Origin: UBA5796 sp040752455
Lineage (GTDB): Bacteria > Chloroflexota > Anaerolineae > Anaerolineales > Villigracilaceae
Direction: 5' to 3'
NCBI GenBank assembly: GCA_049324115.1
Contig: JBMOMN010000022.1
Coordinates: 1 to 64,000 of the forward strand
DNA length: 64,000 nt
The notes below the pieces were generated by a model. It did no database searches and was not told the DNA's origin. It was given only the letters and a program-made list of their open reading frames with translations. How positions within the stretch are numbered: the stretch's first letter is position 1; each line of letters opens with the position of its first letter. Shown here piece by piece: positions 41,053 to 47,668 of the stretch. Made by a program: the position numbers and the translations under genes.

Positions 41053-41094
41053 TTGACAAGTTATTTCAAATGTACTATACTTTTAGTATAGTAC
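41053..41094 (+). promoter_or_regulatory. padR promoter with perfect operator
   Basis: TTGACA (41053-41058), 17-bp spacer, TATACT (41076-41081). A perfect 10-bp inverted repeat GTACTATACT-TTT-AGTATAGTAC (41072-41094) covers the -10 box. This is a strong candidate for self-repression by the PadR protein encoded next. Confidence 0.88.
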
Positions 41095-41108
41095 CAAAGG
41101 AATATTAC

Positions 41109-41489
41109 ATGGCTGAACTGTCTGCAAGATCTCTCGAACTCCTGTCCAACTGGGAATTGGTTTACAAAAAGGGCCTGCTCACGTTTTGGATACTTTTGCT
41201 GCTCCACGAACGCGCTTCCTACCCTTATGAGATGAATTCCGAAATCGCGTCGCTGAGCAATGGCACGCTGTCTGCGGACGGGAATAGCATCTACCGCGCC
41301 CTCCGGCGATTCGAATCCCTGAAAATCGTTCAAAGCGAGATGAGAGCGTCCGAAACCGGCCCGGCAAGGCGATACTACACGTTGACCACCGAGGGCGAGG
41401 CCTTGCTGGCCCAATTTATCGAAAGGAACATTTGCGTGTTTTACGACCCTGCCATCAAAAGCCGGGTCGAAGCTGTGTCAGCCGGTTAG
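41109..41489 (+). CDS. PadR-family transcriptional regulator
   Basis: 126 residues. The winged helix shows GLLTFWILLLLHERASYPYEMNSEI (in part), DGNSIYRALRRFESLKIV and PARRYYTLTTEGEALL, the PadR pattern; the C-terminal dimerisation helix is short. AAAGG precedes ATG 41109. A perfect operator covers its promoter. No transporter or enzyme gene follows on the same strand; flanking genes are toxin-antitoxin remnants on the other strand, so its target beyond itself is unclear. Confidence 0.88.
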   Translation: MAELSARSLELLSNWELVYKKGLLTFWILLLLHERASYPYEMNSEIASLSNGTLSADGNSIYRALRRFESLKIVQSEMRASETGPARRYYTLTTEGEALLAQFIERNICVFYDPAIKSRVEAVSAG

Positions 41490-41666
41490 AGTCTGCGAAG
41501 AAAGGATGGATGAACCATGAATACCCTTGTTTCCAGAGTGCAAAAGTTCATTATCTTGGAGCATTTCGTTTCGCTGAAATTTTTCTCGGGTTATCCCCTC
41601 CATATAGCTCATTGCTCGCCTGGCAGCGATCAGAATATCCAGCAGATAGGTTTCATCCCGCCGCAT
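41478..41666 (-). pseudogene. Truncated HEPN (HepT-like) toxin remnant
   Basis: 62 codons. MRRDETYLLDILIAARRAM and the following FQRNEMLQD match the first 35 residues of HEPN/DUF86 toxins, after which the sequence diverges (NELLHSGN) and stops. The RX4-6H catalytic motif, which lies later in the family, is missing. It overlaps the MNT antitoxin gene by 14 bases, the usual arrangement of a HEPN-MNT pair, so the toxin appears to have been deleted while the antitoxin remains. Confidence 0.7.
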
Positions 41667-41970
41667 AGATCACCTCGGTGTTTTCGAGGATACTTTTCCG
41701 GCGGATGTAATTTTCGCTGCGCTGGATGGCTTCTTTTTCCACCAGGTCCACGTCACGCCCGAAAACGTCTTTCAGTTCATTTTCCATATCCACCAGATCG
41801 AACAGACTGATGCGCGCATCCGGGGCGAAGCTGACCAGCACGTCAATGTCGCTGTCAGGCCGGAAATCTTCCCGCAAAACGGAACCAAACAACGAGAACT
41901 CCACCACTTTCCAGCGGCGACAGAAAGCGGCAATTTTTCGGCGGGAGATGACAACTTTTTGTTTTCTCAT
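41653..41970 (-). CDS. MNT-type minimal nucleotidyltransferase antitoxin
   Basis: 105 residues. LFGSVLREDFRPDSDIDVLV has the GSxxR and DxD motif of the nucleotidyltransferase fold, with the third Asp in DVDLV. MNT proteins neutralise HEPN toxins by adding AMP groups. The partner toxin downstream (41478-41666) is truncated, so this gene is now an orphan. It is preceded by 12 bases to the HigA gene on the same strand. Confidence 0.88.
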   Translation of the reverse strand: MRKQKVVISRRKIAAFCRRWKVVEFSLFGSVLREDFRPDSDIDVLVSFAPDARISLFDLVDMENELKDVFGRDVDLVEKEAIQRSENYIRRKSILENTEVIYAAG

Positions 41971-41982
41971 GTATATAACGGC

Positions 41983-42294
41983 CTAATGTGTGGTTGAAGG
42001 CTGATGTAAAACCTTCACTTCCCGGTTGATGCGGTCGCTCAATTCTTTTTCGGCTATTTCGAGATCATAGCGTACCTGCAAACGTAACCAAACCCCGGCG
42101 CTGGTGCCAAAATAACGCGCCAGGCGCATGGCTGTATCCACCGTAATGGCGCGCTGCCCATTGACAATCTGGCTGATACGAATGGGCGTCACGCCAATAT
42201 CGTGCGCCAGGCGGTACTGGGTCAGGCCAAGCGGTTTCATGAAATCTTCGAGCAAGATTTCGCCGGGATGAATGGGGGAAAGTAGTTCGTCCAT
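41983..42294 (-). CDS. higA: HigA-family antitoxin
   Basis: 103 residues from ATG 42294. An XRE-type helix-turn-helix is visible in PGEILLEDFMKPLGLTQYRLA and VTPIRISQIVNGQRAITVDTA. It follows the toxin gene by 10 bases, the toxin-first order typical of higBA. It should neutralise HigB and repress the pair. Confidence 0.92.
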   Translation of the reverse strand: MDELLSPIHPGEILLEDFMKPLGLTQYRLAHDIGVTPIRISQIVNGQRAITVDTAMRLARYFGTSAGVWLRLQVRYDLEIAEKELSDRINREVKVLHQPSTTH

Positions 42295-42304
42295 AGTTTT
42301 ACCT

Positions 42305-42589
42305 TTATACGTGGTAATCAACAATTTCCACATTTCTGGCTTTATTGTTCACCCACTCGAAACAAATTCGCCACTGGTCGTTTATGCGGATGCTGTATTG
42401 CCCGGCTCTGTTACCTTTAAGTTTTTCAAGTTTGTTACCGGGCGGAGCATATAAATCTTGCAAATCTTCGGCATCATCAATGTATAGCAATTTGCGTCGA
42501 GCGGTGCGTTGAATATCTTTCGGCAATTTCGTCGAGACTTTGCCTAAAAAGATTTTCTTTGTTTCATCGGAAGCAAAGGATTCAATCAC
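42305..42589 (-). CDS. higB: HigB/RelE-type toxin
   Basis: 94 residues. The fold is shown by KLPKDIQRTARRKLLYIDDA, PGNKLEKLKGNRAGQYSIRI and NDQWRICFEW; basic residues in the last two segments form the ribosome-dependent mRNA cleavage site. This is the complete member of the local toxin-antitoxin patch. Confidence 0.92.
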   Translation of the reverse strand: MIESFASDETKKIFLGKVSTKLPKDIQRTARRKLLYIDDAEDLQDLYAPPGNKLEKLKGNRAGQYSIRINDQWRICFEWVNNKARNVEIVDYHV

Positions 42590-42639
42590 AGCAAAATAGT
42601 ATCACGAGACGATAATATTTTCAAGAATCAATTCAGTAC

Positions 42640-43065
42640 CTATTCCACCTTATCCACCAACAGCACCGCCTCGCCCTCGACCACATCCCGGCCATCCTGG
42701 TTGAAGACGCGGGTCTTGAGCGTGACGATGCGCTTGTCGGCTCGCCAGGCGCTGACTTCGGCCTCGGCGGTGATCGTCTCCCCGGCGCGGACGGGATACA
42801 GGAAGTTGAGCGTCTGCTTGAGGTAGACCGCGCCCGGGCCGGGCAGTTTCGTCCCCAGCACGGCGGAGACCAGTCCGGCGCTGAACACGCCGTGGGCAAT
42901 GCGTCCCTTGAAGCGGGTTTTGGCGGCGAATTCTTCGTCCATGTGGACCGGGTTGGTGTCGCCGGTGATCCCGGCCATGGCGGCGATGTCGGCTTCGGTG
43001 ATGAGGCGCGAGAGTTGGGCCTTCTCGCCAATGATGAAGTCGTCGCGGGATGGATAGTTGCTCAT
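42640..43065 (-). CDS. MaoC-like (R)-specific enoyl-CoA hydratase
   Basis: 141 residues, single hot-dog domain. The hydratase motif reads AMAGITGDTNPVHMDEEFA with the catalytic Asp and His, followed by RIAHGVFSAGL. It should hydrate trans-2-enoyl-CoA to (R)-3-hydroxyacyl-CoA. Two ATGs lie close together (MQMSN); GAGGAG abuts the first, so the second (43065) with 6 spacer bases is the likely start. No fatty-acid genes are adjacent. Confidence 0.9.
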   Translation of the reverse strand: MSNYPSRDDFIIGEKAQLSRLITEADIAAMAGITGDTNPVHMDEEFAAKTRFKGRIAHGVFSAGLVSAVLGTKLPGPGAVYLKQTLNFLYPVRAGETITAEAEVSAWRADKRIVTLKTRVFNQDGRDVVEGEAVLLVDKVE

Positions 43066-43092
43066 TTGCATCTCCTCTTTTTCAAAAGATTC

Positions 43093-43159
43093 ACCACAGA
43101 GACACTGAGTCACGGAGTTTTTATTTTGTTTTTCTCTGTGTCTCCGTGTCTCTGTGGTT
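43093..43159. repeat. CACAGAGACAC / GTGTCTCTGTGG inverted repeat
   Basis: CCACAGAGACACTGAGTCACGGAG and a T-rich loop are followed by CTCTGTGTCTCCGTGTCTCTGTGG (given in part). The same words occur at 53092-53150 and 53217-53275. It lies between the MaoC and DUF4910 genes. Confidence 0.7.
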
Positions 43160-43169
43160 GGTCTTGAAA

Positions 43170-44450
43170 TTAAACCACTTCAAGCAATCCCTCAGCCTTC
43201 AACCGCTCGGCAATCGGGATCAGCGTCCACATCGGCGCGCCGATCTTCCCGGCGATCTCCAGCAGGGAGCGGGTCCCGTCGCAGTAGGCGATCAGGTTCA
43301 TCATGTCGCGCACCTGGGCGGCGGTCTCCTTGGTCGAAAGGGTCGGGTACAGGCCGCGCTTGCCCAACTGCGGCTCGCACAACACGGTCACCCGCAGGCG
43401 TTCGTCGGCTTCGAGGCACTCGACGCATTTTTGCAACACTTCATAAGTCCCTTGCAGGCCAGAGGGCGTGATCAGGTTCAGGTCGTCGAGCGAGGTGTGG
43501 TATTCGGGGTAGGTCCCGTACTTCGAGCGCATCACCGACGCCACCGGCAGGTCCACGCCGGGGGCGCAGTACTGCCGTTCGTCGCTGCCGCGGTCGAGGT
43601 ACGAGTAGCGGATGAAGTCCGGGTGGAGATGCGCCAGCACGTGCAGGGCGGCCCGGTCGGCCGGGGTGTCCTCCCGGCGCGAGGGCAGGTAGGACCAGGC
43701 CCGGTCATCGCCCACGCAAGTCACGTTGTACCCGGCCACGATCCGGCGCTTCATTTCGTCCAGGTTGCGGCTCAGGTAAGTGATCGAGCCGATCGTCTCC
43801 GGGATGAAAATGATCCGGTACGAAAACTTGCGGGACGCGGCCAGCAGCCATTTTGCCAGGAAGGTCGTCACGGTTGGGCCGGAGAGTTCGTTATCCCCCA
43901 TCGAGGGGTGGCAGACGTAGGTCGAGAAGAAGATCTCCTCGTCCCGCGCGCCGGGGATGAGCAGTTCGGCGTAGGTCAGGCTCCCGTCGCGCAGGTCGCT
44001 GTCGATCACCACCGTGTACTCGCCCTCCTGTGTGATCGCCTGGCGCTGGTTGTGGGTGACGCAGAAGCCCCAGCGCTCCTTGTAGTACGAGGTGATGTAG
44101 GGGATGGCGTTTGGCTGGCCGGGCAGCGAGTAGAGGTGCTCCTGGAGTTCGGCCAGCGAGACCTTTTTGCGGATCGGGATCGAGTACCCGACGAGATGGA
44201 GGTTGTGCCGTTTAAAGTCAATGATCCGGTCCCCGGCCGGGCCCAGCACGTAAGCCTCCCGGACGTTCCACTCGGGCGGCACGACCCAATCGTTGACGCG
44301 CGTCCCGGAGGGGACCTCGTGAACCGTCAGCCCCGGCAGGTGCTCACCCAGAATGCGCAGGGTCTCGCGCACGCCGTCGCCGGTGAGGCTGCGGTTGATG
44401 GGGTACAGCCGGGTTGCCAGGGCATGGATTTCTTCGCCGATGTGAGTCAT
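43170..44450 (-). CDS. DUF4910 aminopeptidase-like zinc protein
   Basis: 426 residues. Domain order fits the DUF4910 group: an N-terminal region with NRSLTGDGVRETLR, a peptidase-like core with CHPSMGDNELSG, FIPETIGS and EYHTSLDDL that supply His, Asp, Glu and His metal ligands, and a C-terminal winged-helix-like tail. Such proteins are usually found in surface-polysaccharide loci rather than in protein degradation. An AAC(3)-fold acetyltransferase gene lies upstream on the same strand, with an 87-bp repeat between them. Confidence 0.85.
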   Translation of the reverse strand: MTHIGEEIHALATRLYPINRSLTGDGVRETLRILGEHLPGLTVHEVPSGTRVNDWVVPPEWNVREAYVLGPAGDRIIDFKRHNLHLVGYSIPIRKKVSLAELQEHLYSLPGQPNAIPYITSYYKERWGFCVTHNQRQAITQEGEYTVVIDSDLRDGSLTYAELLIPGARDEEIFFSTYVCHPSMGDNELSGPTVTTFLAKWLLAASRKFSYRIIFIPETIGSITYLSRNLDEMKRRIVAGYNVTCVGDDRAWSYLPSRREDTPADRAALHVLAHLHPDFIRYSYLDRGSDERQYCAPGVDLPVASVMRSKYGTYPEYHTSLDDLNLITPSGLQGTYEVLQKCVECLEADERLRVTVLCEPQLGKRGLYPTLSTKETAAQVRDMMNLIAYCDGTRSLLEIAGKIGAPMWTLIPIAERLKAEGLLEVV

Positions 44451-44464
44451 ATCTTACCTGTGAA

Positions 44465-44552
44465 GTGCGTCGCACCTGCTTTGACGGGGTTCATCTTACC
44501 TTTAGCTTTTACTGTTTTAGCGGACAAAACCGACCCGTCTGGTGCGACGCAC
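44465..44552. repeat. 87-bp GTGCGTCGCAC-ended element, copy 4
   Basis: Ends GTGCGTCGCACCTG (44465-44478) and GGTGCGACGCAC (44541-44552), 88 bp. It sits in the gap between the acetyltransferase and the DUF4910 gene and is followed by a small gtcacgct/agcgtgac hairpin. Confidence 0.75.
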
Positions 44553-44575
44553 CCTCGTCACGCTACAAGCGTGAC

Positions 44576-45331
44576 CTACTTTTTTATGGAATACAACAAT
44601 CCTTCGGCCCTGCCGGCCCGGATGACTTCGGACACGGCTTCGAACATCTCAACTGCCTTGATTGTCCGCAGGCCGGTGCCTTCCTTCGGGCGCTGGCCGT
44701 GGTACAGGCCCTTTTGCCATAAAAGCTCGCCCATCGGGTCCACGTCGGTGGTGACGCCGCGTTCGATGTCGCGCACGAACAGGCCGTAGGTGCGCTCGCC
44801 CGTCACGCCGTGGATGTCGGTGTAGGGGGCGGTGAATTTCTTGTGGAAGCGGTAATCTACCTCGTGCATCTCTTCGATGTGGTGGTAGAAGGTCTGGCTG
44901 TTCAGGTCGGCCAGGTCGAGCACGGCGATCTTGCCGTCCAGTTGGCGCAGGATGCCGAAAGGCGAATCGGCCCCGTAGCCGCTGAAGTTGTCCACGTTGA
45001 ACTTCTCCGCATTCGGCCCGATGACCGCGAACGAGTAGATCGGGTGTCCGCTGCGGACCGCGCCGGGGTATAACCGCGCGGCCTCGGTCAACGCGCCCAT
45101 CTGCGAGGGCGTGCTGCGGATGTCGAATGGCACGCCCTGGGTGAAGTCGAAGTTGAAGAGCGGGAAAAGCACCGTGCCGTCGGGACCGGCGGCTTCGAGG
45201 AAGGATTCCATCACGGCCTGGGGGGTGGTGTCGTGCCCGGCCAGGGTGCGTTTCAGGCTGCTGTGGACCAGCACCGTGTCACCGGGTTGGATGCCGCACT
45301 TGCGCCAGTTTTGGGCCAGTAAAGTCGTCAT
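44576..45331 (-). CDS. AAC(3)-fold N-acetyltransferase
   Basis: 251 residues. VLVHSSLKRTLAG, FPLFNFDFTQGVPFDIRSTPSQMG and RSGHPIYSFAVIGP match the Antibiotic_NAT fold, which uses acetyl-CoA. In this setting, next to a DUF4910 gene, it more likely acetylates an amino sugar of a surface glycan than an aminoglycoside drug, so calling it a resistance gene would be unsafe. CGGAGG lies ahead of ATG 45331. Confidence 0.85.
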   Translation of the reverse strand: MTTLLAQNWRKCGIQPGDTVLVHSSLKRTLAGHDTTPQAVMESFLEAAGPDGTVLFPLFNFDFTQGVPFDIRSTPSQMGALTEAARLYPGAVRSGHPIYSFAVIGPNAEKFNVDNFSGYGADSPFGILRQLDGKIAVLDLADLNSQTFYHHIEEMHEVDYRFHKKFTAPYTDIHGVTGERTYGLFVRDIERGVTTDVDPMGELLWQKGLYHGQRPKEGTGLRTIKAVEMFEAVSEVIRAGRAEGLLYSIKK

Positions 45332-45339
45332 GATACCTC

Positions 45340-45437
45340 CGGGAAATTTTCAACGCGGATAGCGCGAATAAGCGAATTTCGCCAATATCTTTGGGGTTGT
45401 TCGCGCCATTAGCCGATTCGAGTCATTCGCGTTAAGC
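45340..45437. repeat. CGCGAATAAGCGAA-type intergenic repeat
   Basis: Imperfect repeat of cgcgaat/gcgaattt words (cgcggatagcgcgaataagcgaatttcg in part, then ttcgcgccattagccgattcgagtcattcgcg). Related words lie near 61668 (cgcgaattacacggat). It fills the gap between the MFS and acetyltransferase genes. Confidence 0.45.
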
Positions 45438-45438
45438 T

Positions 45439-46653
45439 CTAATCCGTTCGCACCAGCCGCCAGAACAGGATACCCGCCAGCAGGGCCAGCCCCGCGCCGA
45501 AGTAGAACGGGGCCGAAGCGCCGAAGCCGGTCCACGAGCCGAGGCCCTGCCAGAGCAGCCCGGCGATGACCGAGGCGGGCAGCGCCGCCAGCCCGACCGC
45601 GGCGTTGTACAGGCCGTAAGCCGTGCCGCGCTGTTCGGCAGGCACCAGATCGGCGACCAGGGCTTTGGCCGTGCCTTCGGTGGCGGCGTAGTACAGGCCG
45701 TACAGCCCGTACATCGTCCAGACCTCCACGCCGGTGCGGGAGAGGGCGAAGCCGAGGTAAATGATCCCATAGGCCAGCCAGCCGAAGAGGATCAGCTTGC
45801 GGCGGCCGATTTTATCCGACCAGGCTCCCAGCGGCCCGGCGAAGACGGTGTAAACCAGGTTGAAGGTCAGCAGCATGCCCATCACTTGCAGCACGCTCAA
45901 GCCGCGTTCCTGCCCGCGCAGGATGATGAAGGCGTCGGACGAGTTGCCCAGGGTGAACAGGACGACCACCAGCAGGAAGAGCTTGAAGCGCCGGTCCATG
46001 CCCGCCATTTTCAAACCCGGACCCTCGGCCGGCTTCCGTGAAATGACCTCCTTCGCCCCGAAAGCCAGCACCAGCACCGCCAGCACTGCCGGGACGATGC
46101 TGACCAGGACAACCGTCTGGAAGGTGGAGCGGGTCAGTTCAACGGAAGCAGACTGCATCGTCCAGATGACGAGCGCCGCGACCAGCAAGCCGGTAAACGC
46201 CCCGGCCGTATCCCCCGCCCGGTGGACGCCGAAGGCCATCCCGCGTTGGTCCGGCCCGATGGATTCGGCCACCAGCGCGTCGCGGGGCGCGGTGCGGATG
46301 CCCTTGCCCAGCCGGTCGGCGAAACGGACGCCCAGCACCCAGCCCCAGGCGCTGGCGAAATACAGCAAGGGCTTGACGAGCGTCGAAAGCCCGTAGCCGG
46401 CCACGGTCAGCCATTTGCGCTGGCCCAATTTATCGGAGAGCCAGCCGGAGTAGAGCTTCATCAGGCTGGCGGTGGTCTCGGCCAGGCCGTCAATCAGCCC
46501 GATGACGGCCGTCCGCACGCCGAGCACGTTGGACAGGAAGAGCGGCAGCAGGTTGAAGACCATCTCGGAGGAGATGTCGGTCAGGAAAGAGGTGGCCGTG
46601 ACGACCCACACGTTGCGGGGCAGGCGGCGGAGAGGGGATTTGTGAGCGGGCAT
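45439..46653 (-). CDS. Major facilitator superfamily transporter
   Basis: 404 residues and 12 predicted helices. SFLTDISSEMVFNLLPLFL opens the first helix, and the loop 2-3 motif GWLSDKLGQRKW and its second-half counterpart GAWSDKIGRRKLILFG are the MFS signature. RLGKGIRTAPRDALVA is typical of a drug/unknown-substrate subgroup found in many environmental bacteria. An upstream extension of 41 codons exists, but ATG 46653 has TAGGAG in position. The substrate is unknown. 46654-46854 shows no gene. Confidence 0.88.
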   Translation of the reverse strand: MPAHKSPLRRLPRNVWVVTATSFLTDISSEMVFNLLPLFLSNVLGVRTAVIGLIDGLAETTASLMKLYSGWLSDKLGQRKWLTVAGYGLSTLVKPLLYFASAWGWVLGVRFADRLGKGIRTAPRDALVAESIGPDQRGMAFGVHRAGDTAGAFTGLLVAALVIWTMQSASVELTRSTFQTVVLVSIVPAVLAVLVLAFGAKEVISRKPAEGPGLKMAGMDRRFKLFLLVVVLFTLGNSSDAFIILRGQERGLSVLQVMGMLLTFNLVYTVFAGPLGAWSDKIGRRKLILFGWLAYGIIYLGFALSRTGVEVWTMYGLYGLYYAATEGTAKALVADLVPAEQRGTAYGLYNAAVGLAALPASVIAGLLWQGLGSWTGFGASAPFYFGAGLALLAGILFWRLVRTD

Positions 46654-46854
46654 GGGACTCCTAATGAGGGGAATTGCCAAATTATACCCTTGCAATGACG
46701 GCGGTTGGCGTGATGCGGAATACCCTTCAGGGATGATGTGGCCTTCCGCATGGCCTGTAATTTGGCGGGATTCCATCTTGCCCCCACGAAGGCTGATCCC
46801 CTCGATTTCGTTTGTTTTTCAAGCGGGAGTGATTTCGGCTGACGATGCAACCTG

Positions 46855-47454
46855 TCAGTTGCCATCCCTTATCAGGTACAACTGCTTGTCCTTCCTTTGG
46901 GCGCCAATCTTTTCGCCCAACAGTGGACGAATATCTACGACTGCGCCGTGCTGTATGAACACATCGTAGAATTTCTCGAAATCATTGCCCCAATATATCA
47001 TCGCGCAGGCCATTGGCGCCCCCTTTCCGCCATTTTGCCCTTTTTCCAGGAATTTTAGTCTTGTGTCGTACAGGAAGCAAATAGCCGTCGCCCGTGTGAA
47101 AACGCTTTTTTTCCAATGGTCGGTATTGACAGCGACCGGGACCAGGGCGATTACTGCAGAATCGTACATTTCATGCGCTTCGGCGCAGCGGGCCAACCAG
47201 TGTTTTATGGATGTGCCTCGCTCCCTATCCAATCCATAGGGCGGATTGACGTAAATGGTTGGGAAATTCCAAGATGATTTCAGGCCATCCCGTTCGGGTA
47301 GTCTGTACTCTACATCAGCATTCACAATGGAATATTCGCTTGAGCACGGATCCAAAGCAATGTTGCCGTCAAAGACATCTTTGACTGCTTCAACATACTT
47401 TTGGGGAGTTCCCCAATCCTTATTAGGCGAATTAATACTTCTTCCTGCTGTCAT
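46855..47454 (-). CDS. Orphan phage-type DNA adenine N6-methyltransferase
   Basis: 199 residues from ATG 47454. DWGTPQKYVEAVKDVFDG, ALDPCSSEYSIV and the catalytic YVNPPYG (NPPY) match the Dam family common in phages (PF05869 type). A readable frame continues 51 codons upstream, with an alternative ATG at 47496. No restriction gene is adjacent. The codon use is A+T-richer than its neighbours, which suggests acquisition from a phage or plasmid. The recognition site cannot be predicted. Confidence 0.85.
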   Translation of the reverse strand: MTAGRSINSPNKDWGTPQKYVEAVKDVFDGNIALDPCSSEYSIVNADVEYRLPERDGLKSSWNFPTIYVNPPYGLDRERGTSIKHWLARCAEAHEMYDSAVIALVPVAVNTDHWKKSVFTRATAICFLYDTRLKFLEKGQNGGKGAPMACAMIYWGNDFEKFYDVFIQHGAVVDIRPLLGEKIGAQRKDKQLYLIRDGN

Positions 47455-47668
47455 TTTACTAAAATCTCTTTCCACTCTGGGTATCTCGTAAAGCATTTTA
47501 GCACATCTGTTTGAAAAACCAAAAGCAGAGTGGAGTCCAACGACAGGAGGTGTTGGATACCAAAAGCCAGCCCTCTTAAGGTGTTTCGCAAGGACTTTTG
47601 ACCCCATCGCCCAATTTCAAAAACCCGCCGGGAGGGGTAGAATAACTTCCCGAAAGCGAAAGGTGTTT

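Noticed and set aside
45347..45437. Short inverted gcgaat words as a promoter
   Set aside because: They look like a degraded intergenic repeat; no -10/-35 pair with proper spacing faces either neighbouring gene.
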